64,000 nucleotides of DNA from Rubrolithibacter danxiaensis (GTDB lineage Bacteria; Bacteroidota; Bacteroidia; Sphingobacteriales; Sphingobacteriaceae), in assembly GCF_047272945.1 (NCBI RefSeq), contig NZ_JBKOPS010000005.1, positions 257,179 to 321,178 of the forward strand, read 5' to 3'. Shown piece after piece: positions 45,487 through 55,043 of the stretch (positions are counted from its first letter, which is position 1; each line of letters starts with the position of its first letter). The position numbers and the translations under genes were made by a program. The notes below the pieces were generated by a model. The model worked only from the letters and a program-made list of their open reading frames with translations, was not told the origin of the DNA and did not search any database.

Positions 45487-46916
45487 CAACAAATAATCTT
45501 GTACAAAAAATATGGTCATTTTGCGATACGTTGCGGGATGATGGCTTAGGATATAACGATTATTTGGAACAGCTCACTTATCTGCTGTTTCTAAAAATGG
45601 CAGATGAGAACAAAAATAAATACAGCTTACCAGATATCTGTAACTGGAAAAGCCTTGTAGCTAATAAAGGAGGTGAACTACTGGATCAATATGAGAAGAT
45701 ATTGAAAACACTCACTGATTCGGGAGGCATGTTAAAAAAGATTTTTTCAGGCGCACAGAATAAAATTCATGATTCATCGAAACTTCAGAAGCTTATCAAC
45801 CTCATTGATGAGGAGAATTGGACATCAACAGGCTATGATATCAAAGGTGAAATCTATGAATCCTTGCTGCAAAAAAACGCCGAGAATAGTGGTGCTGGTC
45901 AATATTTTACACCCCGATCTGTAATTCAAGCAATAATTGAGTGTATAAAACCTCAGCCTTCAGAGACGATAGTCGATCCTTCATGTGGCACAGGTGGCTT
46001 CTTTTTAGGGGCACTGGAATATTTAAACAGGAAGAATCTTACTCAGGAAGAAAAAAAGTTCATCAAGTTCAACACATTTCATGGATGGGAAATAGAAAAG
46101 GCAACTGCACGCCTTTGTTTAATGAATCTCTATTTACATGGTGTAGGTGATTTGAAAAAAACTCCGGATATACAGGTTACCGATAGCTTGAAAGCAAATA
46201 ATATTAAAAAGGTAAAGATAGTATTGGCTAATCCCCCTTTTGGGAAGAGCAGTAGCGATATTCCCACGAACGATCAAAAAATGGCTGAAAAAGACGGCTA
46301 TTTCCTGAGAGAGGATTTCTGGGTTACAACAAGTAATAAGCAACTTGCTTTCTTACAGCACATAGTTAACATGCTGGAGGATGAAGGGCGTGCTGCCATT
46401 GTCCTGCCGGATAATGTACTTTTCGAAGGCGGTGCTGGCGAGATAATACGTCGCAAACTTCTTGAAGAGGCTTATCTGCACACTATTTTGAGATTGCCTA
46501 CCGGTATTTTCTACGCCCAAGGCGTAAACGCTAATGTCTTGTTCTTCGATAAAAAGCAAGTTTCTAAAAAATCGAAAAAGGAAGTCTGGTTCTACGACTA
46601 TAGAACGAATATCCATCACACCCCTAAGAAGAACCCACTATCTTTTAATAGTTTACGGCCGTTCGTTGAATGCTATAATGAAAGTAAGAGGAAGGAAACA
46701 TGGGGAAAGGACAACTTACACGGACGCTGGAGAAAATACAGTCATGAAGAGATATTAACCAGGGATAAAGTGAATTTTGACATTATCTGGTTAAAAGATG
46801 AAAATTCAATTGATATGGAGGCGCTGCCTGAGCCGGACGTCTTAATTGGTGAAATTATAGATAGCTTAGAAACCGTCCTAAACAACTTGAGAAACGTAAA
46901 GGACTCGGTATCCTAG
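45483..46916 (+). CDS. hsdM: Type I restriction system methyltransferase subunit (HsdM)
   Basis: I chose the ATG at 45483, which overlaps the HNH stop (ATGA); an upstream TTG frame is less likely. The product is 477 residues. An N-terminal helical domain (LVQKIWSFCDTLRDDGLGYN) leads into the catalytic domain. Motif X/I region is GAGQYFTPRSVIQ and DPSCGTGGF (about 165), and motif IV is NPPFGK (about 249). It methylates adenine N6 in the sequence recognised by HsdS. No restriction subunit accompanies it. Confidence 0.95.
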   Translation: MTTNNLVQKIWSFCDTLRDDGLGYNDYLEQLTYLLFLKMADENKNKYSLPDICNWKSLVANKGGELLDQYEKILKTLTDSGGMLKKIFSGAQNKIHDSSKLQKLINLIDEENWTSTGYDIKGEIYESLLQKNAENSGAGQYFTPRSVIQAIIECIKPQPSETIVDPSCGTGGFFLGALEYLNRKNLTQEEKKFIKFNTFHGWEIEKATARLCLMNLYLHGVGDLKKTPDIQVTDSLKANNIKKVKIVLANPPFGKSSSDIPTNDQKMAEKDGYFLREDFWVTTSNKQLAFLQHIVNMLEDEGRAAIVLPDNVLFEGGAGEIIRRKLLEEAYLHTILRLPTGIFYAQGVNANVLFFDKKQVSKKSKKEVWFYDYRTNIHHTPKKNPLSFNSLRPFVECYNESKRKETWGKDNLHGRWRKYSHEEILTRDKVNFDIIWLKDENSIDMEALPEPDVLIGEIIDSLETVLNNLRNVKDSVS

Positions 46917-46921
46917 TAAGT

Positions 46922-48523
46922 ATGACTGAAGGTGAACAAATAAGAGCTTTTGAACGTGATGTCTTGGACGAGCATCATAAGAGTTTTTTATTTTATCAGT
47001 ATTCCGACGATATAGTTATTCCGTATTTGTTGCAGACCTATGGCGATACTGAAAGGCATAGAGACAATTTAGTTCGTAATGGCCATAACGCGACTAGCCT
47101 TTCTTTCTATTTGAACAATATGCTGCATGGTTTGGGTCACTGCATAAGATGGATGATCAATAAAGGGGGTACTGGAATCAAAGATGCTTCAGGGAATACA
47201 TATCTACAAATACATGAAATGGCCGCTGATTTTCTTGGCTGGGGAACGGGCTATCACATGATTGCCCAGGAATTTGTTACCTGGTCTCGTGGTATCAAAA
47301 GGGCGAACATGAACGAAGAAAAAAAGACAATTACGTTCACGAATCCTGAAGGATACGAATACAGCAAAATATATGGCGGCCAACTGCTGTACGCTAAAAG
47401 GATCGCAGATTCATTTGATAGCTATCCACACGAAGAAATGGAGGAAGAATTCATCAAATGGTTTCAGGAAATAGACTTTACTAAACCGCCGATTGCCAAT
47501 CACATTAAATGGCAACAAGGACGAAGCTCTGCATCATATCCAATGCTATATCTGAAGATGAAGGATATACTATTCCCTGAATTGGATGAGACAACAGAGT
47601 TCCAAGGGTATAATCTCCAGCAGATCCGCCAATTTTATGCCCTTGTTTTCCTAAATTTTCATTTCATTCGATGGGTTGAAGCAGTATTGGATTCGCGAGC
47701 CGGAAATAATAATTTGTTTTTTGGCTCTAATCCACTTGAGCTAAGCCAGCAGCAATTCGAAAAATTCGTTTCTAATATTACGGGGCTTGCTATGGACGTA
47801 TCGAGAGCGATTATTGCCGATCTGACATTTGACCCTTTCAGCTTTCATACAAGCGTAAGTATCCAACCTTTCATTCGTTCGTTTTCCGGCCATTATTATA
47901 TTCTGCCTAACTTATTTGCACAGTTAGAGCCGTCCAGAATGATTCTCGGTGCCTTAAATAAAGGAGTCAAGAAAAATGTATATGACACCTTAATTAACAC
48001 AATCGAAAAAGTAAACCTAGGCTTAGTGTATGACACGGCAAAAGGTCTCGAAGGCAGTATTTGTTATCTCGAAAAGCAGATTAAAAATAATGGGCAAACG
48101 ATAAGTCCCGATTTAATCCTGATTGATCCTTCAGATAAGTTTCTATTGGTTGCCGATTACAAGCATTTCATTGGCCCTATAACAGCTTCTGAGGTTGACT
48201 ATAAGATGAAGGAGCTTGAAAAAGGTATTAGTCAGGTGACAAAATATATTGAACATCTTTCCCAGCTCTCGATGGTCGACTTGCTATGTATCCAGGACTT
48301 TTCCATCGTGGGCTTGCTCATTACTCATAAACTTTTGCCTGTCCCCATTCCAAAAGGGAAATCGGTTCCAATCTTTGACCTAGAATCATTTATTGAGGAT
48401 ATCAATCAGGTAATTCAAGGCAATCAGCGTTTACGTGATCTGGCACAAAAGATACACACAGCTTTTACGAAAAAGCCTAATATTGAGTTCAAGGACTTCC
48501 AATGCTATCAGGAAGTTTCTTGA
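46922..48523 (+). CDS. Unknown defence-island protein with PD-(D/E)xK-like motif
   Basis: 533 residues. I do not recognise the family. The N-terminal 390 residues look helical, with a conserved-looking HNATSLSFYLNNMLHGLGHC segment. Near residues 395-416 SPDLILIDPSDKFLLVADYK matches PD-Xn-(D/E)xK (Pro-Asp at about 396, D-Y-K at about 412). It is followed by an amphipathic helix with Gln and Tyr (ISQVTKYIEHL), as in restriction nucleases. It starts 5 bp after hsdM and probably acts as a nuclease partner in place of HsdR. The nuclease role is an inference. Confidence 0.75.
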   Translation: MTEGEQIRAFERDVLDEHHKSFLFYQYSDDIVIPYLLQTYGDTERHRDNLVRNGHNATSLSFYLNNMLHGLGHCIRWMINKGGTGIKDASGNTYLQIHEMAADFLGWGTGYHMIAQEFVTWSRGIKRANMNEEKKTITFTNPEGYEYSKIYGGQLLYAKRIADSFDSYPHEEMEEEFIKWFQEIDFTKPPIANHIKWQQGRSSASYPMLYLKMKDILFPELDETTEFQGYNLQQIRQFYALVFLNFHFIRWVEAVLDSRAGNNNLFFGSNPLELSQQQFEKFVSNITGLAMDVSRAIIADLTFDPFSFHTSVSIQPFIRSFSGHYYILPNLFAQLEPSRMILGALNKGVKKNVYDTLINTIEKVNLGLVYDTAKGLEGSICYLEKQIKNNGQTISPDLILIDPSDKFLLVADYKHFIGPITASEVDYKMKELEKGISQVTKYIEHLSQLSMVDLLCIQDFSIVGLLITHKLLPVPIPKGKSVPIFDLESFIEDINQVIQGNQRLRDLAQKIHTAFTKKPNIEFKDFQCYQEVS

Positions 48524-48763
48524 TAATCCAAATCAACAACAATATCAGGGATTGATTGAAGAAAACTTTCAATCTTTTGCGGGAACTAATTATTGTTATG
48601 GGAAAAATAGTAAAGAGATGTACATTTTACTAAAGAGCATGGTATAATCGAAGATACTATTAAACGACTTGCTGAAACTTATGAACAGAGGCAGGATTAT
48701 GCGGAGCATAACCGATGTACAATGGGGTATAAACTCGTGGAGGAAATAATGAAGTTTAAATAA
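48524..48763 (+). pseudogene. Degraded small gene in the island
   Basis: Between two large genes, one frame reads DNPNQQQYQGLIEENFQSFA and then GTNYCYGKNSKEMYILLK until a stop at about 48647. A different frame then reads KEHGIIEDTIKRLAETYEQR and QDYAEHNRCTMGYKLVEE to a stop at 48763. Both halves look like one protein split by a frameshift, with no good start. It interrupts an otherwise tightly packed operon. Confidence 0.5.
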
Positions 48764-48776
48764 AGACGATCACTCT

Positions 48777-51700
48777 ATGTCAAATAATTTAGTAGCATAT
48801 TCAAGAGCCGGAGATGTTTTTCATTATAGGTGGGCAGCCAGACGTTGCCTAAGACTAATCTATCCTAATTCTTTTGTAAGGAAAATATACATTGAAGGAT
48901 CGCCTGAACCCGAGAAAGCAGGAGAATATGTAATAGACGTTTCGGAATACAGTATTGAAGATGCAGGGAAGAAAAAAATAGACTACTATCAGTTGAAGCA
49001 CACAACTGTTCAGGGAGATAAGCCATTTACAATAAGCGACTTAAAAGATACCTTCACCGGTTTTACTGCAAGATATCTCCAGCATAAGAAAGAGAATAAG
49101 ACAGATGTTTCCGACATTTCCTTTACTGTAATTACAAACAGAAAATTTGCGGATTCGTTCAAGGCAAATTTATCAGCTATCATAAGAAAGGAAAAGGTCG
49201 ACCCTATTTTCAAGAGAACAATAGAGAGTTATACTAATCTCTCTGAAGATGATCTGGTGGCATTCTGCCGTATGCTACATTTAGAGGATGGCGAAGGCAA
49301 TTACAACATTCAAAGAGATGAATTAAGAATAGAATTAGCTCAATTGATTGCGGGTTCCATTGAAAATGCACAAATTGAAAATCTTGTTGCTTTAGTACAA
49401 GAGAAGGTACTGCCCGATGCTGATGGTAGGATTAATCGGGAAGACGTTTTAAAGCGCTTTGGTATAACCTCTGAAAAAGAGCTATATCCTGCGCCAGCTA
49501 AATGGGATGAGCTTACTAACATAATCGAACGCAGGCAATATGCAATTCTTAAAGACAGTATTGCTAGCTTATCACATCCTGTTATCGTGCATGCAGCCGG
49601 CGGCGTAGGAAAATCCGTTTTCTGTCGCCAGCTAATCAATTCTTTGCCCGAAGGATCTCTAGGGATTGCTTATGATTGTTTTGGTGCAGGAAGCTACAGA
49701 AATCGAAGTGAATCCCGGCATAAACATAGGGATGCTTTAGTGCAAATTGTAAATGAACTTGCTTCCAAAGGTTTATGTGATCCGTTGATCGTACAGAATA
49801 CAACCCTGGATGAGGATATAATGCGGAAATTCCTTCAACGAATTGAAGCCTCTGTGAAGTCTCTAAAAAAAGTAACTGACGAAGCACAGCTATTCATTTT
49901 AATTGATGCTGCTGATAATGCTGAGATGGCAGCCATCGAATACACGCAATCCTGTTTTGCTCATGAGCTGATTCGTGAGAATATGCCGGATGGATGCAAG
50001 CTGATACTTTTATGTAGAACCGAGCGAATCCATCTATTGCAACCTCTAAGCAATGTTACGAAATTGGAGTTGGAGCCATTTTCAGAGAAGGAAACTTTGG
50101 CAAACTTAAAAAAATGGTTTCCTGATGCAAATGAAAAGGATGGAATTGAATTCCACCGTTTAACATCGGGCAATCCGCGGGTTCAGGCAAATGCTTTGGA
50201 TGCAAAAAATGACTCAACCCATGAATTGTTAGACTCATTAGTACCGTCAGGAACCTCTGTTGAAAAGCAAATAGAGCTTCAGTTAAATGCTGCTATATCT
50301 AAAATAAAAGACCTGATTCCTCAGGAGCATCATCATCAAATTAATTCAATATGCCTGGGCTTAGCCAGCTTACCTCCTCATATTCCCATTGATGTTTTAT
50401 CCAAAGTGGCAAATGTCAGTATAGATCATGTGAAAAGTTTTGTTTCCGACATCGGTCGTTCCTTATGGTTGTATGATACTTCTATACAGTTCAGAGACGA
50501 GCCAACAGAAACCTGGTTTAGAAACACATTCCTTGCTACAAAGGAAAACTACGAAGAATATATAACAGCTTTGGAGCCTCTCGCTCATCAGCTACCTTAT
50601 ATTGCAGAGGTACTACCACAACTGTACCTGCAAGCCGGACAATACGACAAATTAATTGCCATTGCACTTTCCGACGACTATTTGCCTGAAAACAACCCTA
50701 TAGATGCCCGGAATATCCGGGTATATCGTTTGCAATTTGCTTTTAAAGCAGCACTTAAACTCAAAAATTTCAAAGATGTCATTAAGCTGGCTATGAGAGC
50801 CGGCGAAGAAGTAGCAGGAAATCAGAGGCAGATAGCGCTTTTTAGATCAAATATCGACTTACTTACTACTCTTCAAAGCAAAGAAAAAGTTCAGGAGATT
50901 GCTTTCAAAAGATTACTAAGCAGTAGGTGGGATGGGTCTGAGAATGTTTATTCCGCTTCATTGCTTTCGGGAATAACAGATTATAGAGGAGAAGGAAGAG
51001 GCTACCTGCGGGCTGCTATGAACTGGCTGCACATTCAATTTGAGGAGCAGAGAAAAAATGATGATCATTATTACCAAGACGGTGTTGAGGATGATGACGT
51101 GTTGGAACTTGCCTATGCCCATTTAAACATTCATGGAGTAAACGGTTGTACTGATTTTCTATTTGGTTTAAAGCCCAAAGAAGCCTTATTCAGGACTGTA
51201 CAGGATTTAGCAGAAAGGCTTGTTGACCTGGGGCGATTTAATGAGATAAATGATCTGACAGGCAGGTTTATTCGTGAACCTTATTACCTTGTTGCCACAG
51301 TTAGTAGGCTTGTAGAAATTGGAAGATTCCCTCAAGCAAGTGAAACAGAAACATGCTTAAATCTGCTCTGTTCCCGGAAAAGTAGAATTGAAAAATCGAA
51401 AGATTTTTTCAATGACAGGGTAACGCCAGCTATCATTTCTTTCCTCGAAGCATGCATATATAATGGTTTACCTACGGAAAAGATATTACGGGCTTTAAAT
51501 CATTATGTGCCGCTCAGGGCTAACCGAATGGTTTATAGCGCTCATTCGTCAGATGAAAGAACCATCTATCTTAAAGCGCTTGCTATACGTGTAGTATTGT
51601 TGAACAAACCAGAAGTAGACATAGAAACTATTTCACCAGATGAATTTTCCAGCAAGAAGAAAAACCATGAATTGGACAATGACTTTAAAGAGTTTAAAGA

Positions 51701-54700
51701 AGTAATCTATGGTTTGTTTCCTTGGTATTTGTTAAGGGCTCAGATTTTATTTGACAAACAAATAAAACTTCTTGACGTTGTTGGCTCAGTCAATGAAACT
51801 TCAATAAAGGCTCGAACCAGTAGATACAGGAGCTATGATATGCTTCCTTACGAGATTGCTGAAATCTGTGCTGGTATATTGATGTTCTATCAACAAGGTA
51901 GCAACGAAGATATAACTGAGTTTTACCAAAGGTTTCTACATAATGACAAAGCCTTCAGATTACAGGATAAATCCCCCCTGCTTCGTGCAGCCTGCAGGGC
52001 TCCTCATCTACTAAATATAAGACAGCCATTAGAACATGCTACCTATGAATTAACGAAAACGAACAATGACGATGGGCCTAATGAAATTGCTAATAGATAC
52101 ATTGCTATTGCACGTGCGGTTTTGGTCATTTCACCCGATGATGCAAGTGTATATTTTGACAAGGCGATAGAAGTCGCTTCTAAATTTGGAGAAGAGCTTG
52201 TGCCGCGATGGGAAGCAGTTGTGGCCCTAGCTCAAAGAGCTTGTGTGAAGCAAACGGCACCTGATGAACTGGCATATCGCTTCATCAGATGTGCCGAGTT
52301 AGTAGGAGAAAATGTTTCCAGGGAAAAGCATTGGAGCAGAAGCGAAGCCATGCGTGTTTGCGCCAAGATGTCGCCAGGAATAGCCATATCAGCCTTAAGC
52401 AGATGGCGGGATAGGGATATAGGTCGCTTTGAATATCAACTTGAAGCAATGTTGATAGAATTAGTCGGTTCCAAAACAATCTCCGCCAGTACAGGCTGGG
52501 CATTAAACCGTTTTTTTTCTTATCATCAATTGAATGAGCTACTGGCAATCTGTTTAGAAAATGAGCCATCTGACAGTATCCGGCAAAGCTTAGTTGATGA
52601 TGCTATTTACTTGCTCCAAATAGAAGGCATGGGCAGTGTATATTGGGATAAACTGAAAGAAATTGCAGTTAAGAATAACATTAGCAATGAAGTACTAAAG
52701 TCTATTACGAATTTCTATGCACAACAAAATATAAAATCTGCAAGCTCTGAAGATATAACCGGGAAGGAACAAAAGTGGGAATCTAAACGAGATTGGGACG
52801 ACATTTTCAAAGACTTAAACATTGCTACACCTGAAGGCTTTGCCGCATTAATAGAGAGATTTAAATCGAAACAGGGAAAAGACGATTTCAAATGGCCCTT
52901 GAGAAACTTATTAAAGGACGCCATAATTAGGTTGGAAGAAAAATCACTTTGGCCTTTCATTGATATTATCTTTCTTTCTGAAGACATTAACCACTATGAT
53001 GTTCAGGGTATCCTTTCTTCCATGCCTGAGGCATGGAAAGGCAAGGTGAGTTACCAAGCTAAGTTTCCTGGTGTTGTTTATAAGTTCGGAGAACATTATG
53101 CGCACGAATTGACAAATGAATACTCTTTTAACTCTTTCAAAAAAGAATTAAATCTTGATGAAGCTTTAACCGAAAAGTTGATTGTCGGAATCACATCTGG
53201 CTTAGCGAATGGTGATGAGATCGCCGATGCACGACAGTTTTTTGGTTTTGCATCTCTGGTATCATCCTACATCAGCGAACAAGATGCTTCTGAGTTAACC
53301 GATTATTCATTATCCCGCTTTGAATTGCACATAGCAGAAGATTTTGGCGATGGCGCATGGAGTAAGAATTTACAAGTTGTAGGTGATGCCAGTATAAACG
53401 TTGCAGGATTTATATGGTCTGCTTTGGGGGCGCCAAGAGCAGCAGTAAGATGGAATGCAGCGCATTGTGTCAGAAAACTGGCAGACTTTAATTGTACCGA
53501 TATCATTGATGCTTTAGTCTTTTGGTTGAACCAAGATAAAGTAGGTGCGTTTGGACACCATAAGTTTCCATTCTATAACCTTCATGCAAGGCAATACCTT
53601 TTGATAGCATTTGCCAGGATAGCTATTGAAAAGCCTGCCATACTACGTAAGCATAGCAATTTGTTTTTACAGTATGCGCTATCACAGCATCATGTTATTA
53701 TTCAAAAATTCGCTTCAGATATCATTGTAGAGATTGAAAACACCTTCCCTGGAACCTATGAAGCAGAGAGCTTAATAGCAGTAAAGAATATGGAAAAAAG
53801 TAACCTTCCAGTTCAGGTGGAAAATTATCAATACTCAACAGACAGTTATTGGCATCAGCAAGGAGAAGTTGAACCAGGCATTGATTTCCATTTTGGATGG
53901 GATTTCGATCGATACTGGTACGAACCGCTTGGCGATGTATTTGGGATTTCCAGTAAACAAATAGAGGATTTGGCTGCAAACCTTATTGTTAAGGAATGGA
54001 ATTTAGGAGAAAAGAATGGATATAATAACGATCCAAGAGTTATCCTTTGGAACCGTTCCAACAATGATCGGGAGACATGGCATGATCACGGAAGCTACCC
54101 TGGAACCGACAATTTAGATTTTTACTTGTCTTACCATTCGATGCTTGTTATTGCGGCAAGGCTAATTCAAAAAATGCCAGTAATCAGGACAAGATATAAC
54201 TCAGACGATGAACCATGGTCTGACTGGCTATCGCGACATTTACTGACACGTCCGGATGGCAAATGGTTGGCAGATTGCAGAGATCCTTTGCCACTAAACA
54301 GGCCTTTGTGGGTGTCAGAAGAAAAAAAAGACACCTGGCAAACTGAAATCACAGAAGGGGATTTTTTGAATTATATTCAGACAGAAACAAATGGGGAATT
54401 GTGGGTCAATGTAAAAGGAGGCTGGCATGAAAAGAATAACGAAAGAACAGAAACTATTTCTATTTCAACGGCACTTGTTTCACCTAAAACGTCAGATGCT
54501 CTTTTACGAGCATTAGCGACTTGTAGCGATCCATACGATTATAAGCTACCTTATTTTGATGAAGAAGATATGGAAATTGAGTCTGGCTTATTTCAACTTA
54601 AAGGTTGGATTAATGAACGCCACAATTCAAAAGAATTGGATGAATTTGATCCTTATGCGGATGAAATTGATTATCCTCCATATTCATTGGGTAGCACAAT

Positions 54701-55043
54701 AGCTGAACAGTTAGGCTTATCAGCAGATCCAGATGGTAAAACCTGGCAAATCGCTCATAGCTCTGAAGTTACATTGTCTTGCGAAACATGGAGCAGCCAT
54801 AGGGAAGGACGGGATGAAGAACCCGATCAATCAGGAATGCGATTGAAGGCTAAACTTTCATTTTTAAAAGAACTCTGTTCAACGCTTGGCTACGATTTAA
54901 TATTTGACGTTGGCATTAAAAGAGATATAAGCTATCGGTATGATCGGGAGAAAAGGGAATATGCAAAACCACAACACAAAATATTTATACTATCAGCAGA
55001 TGGAAAACTCAGAACTACAGGAGCAAATTATCAACTTGGGTAA
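48777..55043 (+). CDS. Avs-like STAND NTPase with N-terminal Cap4-type nuclease
   Basis: 2088 residues. The N-terminal domain has RAGDVFHYRWAARRCLRLIY, IYIEGS (E40), VIDVSEY (D54) and YYQLKH (Q72, K74), which fits Cap4/DUF4297 nucleases. The STAND core has Walker A GGVGKS (275-280), Walker B ILIDAAD (374-380) and LILLCRTER. The remaining about 1600 residues are helical repeats, probably a sensor. Avs proteins of this kind recognise a phage protein, oligomerise and cut DNA. It is 253 bp after the HsdMS-Septu-like operon and ends overlapping a small gene. Confidence 0.92.
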   Translation: MSNNLVAYSRAGDVFHYRWAARRCLRLIYPNSFVRKIYIEGSPEPEKAGEYVIDVSEYSIEDAGKKKIDYYQLKHTTVQGDKPFTISDLKDTFTGFTARYLQHKKENKTDVSDISFTVITNRKFADSFKANLSAIIRKEKVDPIFKRTIESYTNLSEDDLVAFCRMLHLEDGEGNYNIQRDELRIELAQLIAGSIENAQIENLVALVQEKVLPDADGRINREDVLKRFGITSEKELYPAPAKWDELTNIIERRQYAILKDSIASLSHPVIVHAAGGVGKSVFCRQLINSLPEGSLGIAYDCFGAGSYRNRSESRHKHRDALVQIVNELASKGLCDPLIVQNTTLDEDIMRKFLQRIEASVKSLKKVTDEAQLFILIDAADNAEMAAIEYTQSCFAHELIRENMPDGCKLILLCRTERIHLLQPLSNVTKLELEPFSEKETLANLKKWFPDANEKDGIEFHRLTSGNPRVQANALDAKNDSTHELLDSLVPSGTSVEKQIELQLNAAISKIKDLIPQEHHHQINSICLGLASLPPHIPIDVLSKVANVSIDHVKSFVSDIGRSLWLYDTSIQFRDEPTETWFRNTFLATKENYEEYITALEPLAHQLPYIAEVLPQLYLQAGQYDKLIAIALSDDYLPENNPIDARNIRVYRLQFAFKAALKLKNFKDVIKLAMRAGEEVAGNQRQIALFRSNIDLLTTLQSKEKVQEIAFKRLLSSRWDGSENVYSASLLSGITDYRGEGRGYLRAAMNWLHIQFEEQRKNDDHYYQDGVEDDDVLELAYAHLNIHGVNGCTDFLFGLKPKEALFRTVQDLAERLVDLGRFNEINDLTGRFIREPYYLVATVSRLVEIGRFPQASETETCLNLLCSRKSRIEKSKDFFNDRVTPAIISFLEACIYNGLPTEKILRALNHYVPLRANRMVYSAHSSDERTIYLKALAIRVVLLNKPEVDIETISPDEFSSKKKNHELDNDFKEFKEVIYGLFPWYLLRAQILFDKQIKLLDVVGSVNETSIKARTSRYRSYDMLPYEIAEICAGILMFYQQGSNEDITEFYQRFLHNDKAFRLQDKSPLLRAACRAPHLLNIRQPLEHATYELTKTNNDDGPNEIANRYIAIARAVLVISPDDASVYFDKAIEVASKFGEELVPRWEAVVALAQRACVKQTAPDELAYRFIRCAELVGENVSREKHWSRSEAMRVCAKMSPGIAISALSRWRDRDIGRFEYQLEAMLIELVGSKTISASTGWALNRFFSYHQLNELLAICLENEPSDSIRQSLVDDAIYLLQIEGMGSVYWDKLKEIAVKNNISNEVLKSITNFYAQQNIKSASSEDITGKEQKWESKRDWDDIFKDLNIATPEGFAALIERFKSKQGKDDFKWPLRNLLKDAIIRLEEKSLWPFIDIIFLSEDINHYDVQGILSSMPEAWKGKVSYQAKFPGVVYKFGEHYAHELTNEYSFNSFKKELNLDEALTEKLIVGITSGLANGDEIADARQFFGFASLVSSYISEQDASELTDYSLSRFELHIAEDFGDGAWSKNLQVVGDASINVAGFIWSALGAPRAAVRWNAAHCVRKLADFNCTDIIDALVFWLNQDKVGAFGHHKFPFYNLHARQYLLIAFARIAIEKPAILRKHSNLFLQYALSQHHVIIQKFASDIIVEIENTFPGTYEAESLIAVKNMEKSNLPVQVENYQYSTDSYWHQQGEVEPGIDFHFGWDFDRYWYEPLGDVFGISSKQIEDLAANLIVKEWNLGEKNGYNNDPRVILWNRSNNDRETWHDHGSYPGTDNLDFYLSYHSMLVIAARLIQKMPVIRTRYNSDDEPWSDWLSRHLLTRPDGKWLADCRDPLPLNRPLWVSEEKKDTWQTEITEGDFLNYIQTETNGELWVNVKGGWHEKNNERTETISISTALVSPKTSDALLRALATCSDPYDYKLPYFDEEDMEIESGLFQLKGWINERHNSKELDEFDPYADEIDYPPYSLGSTIAEQLGLSADPDGKTWQIAHSSEVTLSCETWSSHREGRDEEPDQSGMRLKAKLSFLKELCSTLGYDLIFDVGIKRDISYRYDREKREYAKPQHKIFILSADGKLRTTGANYQLG

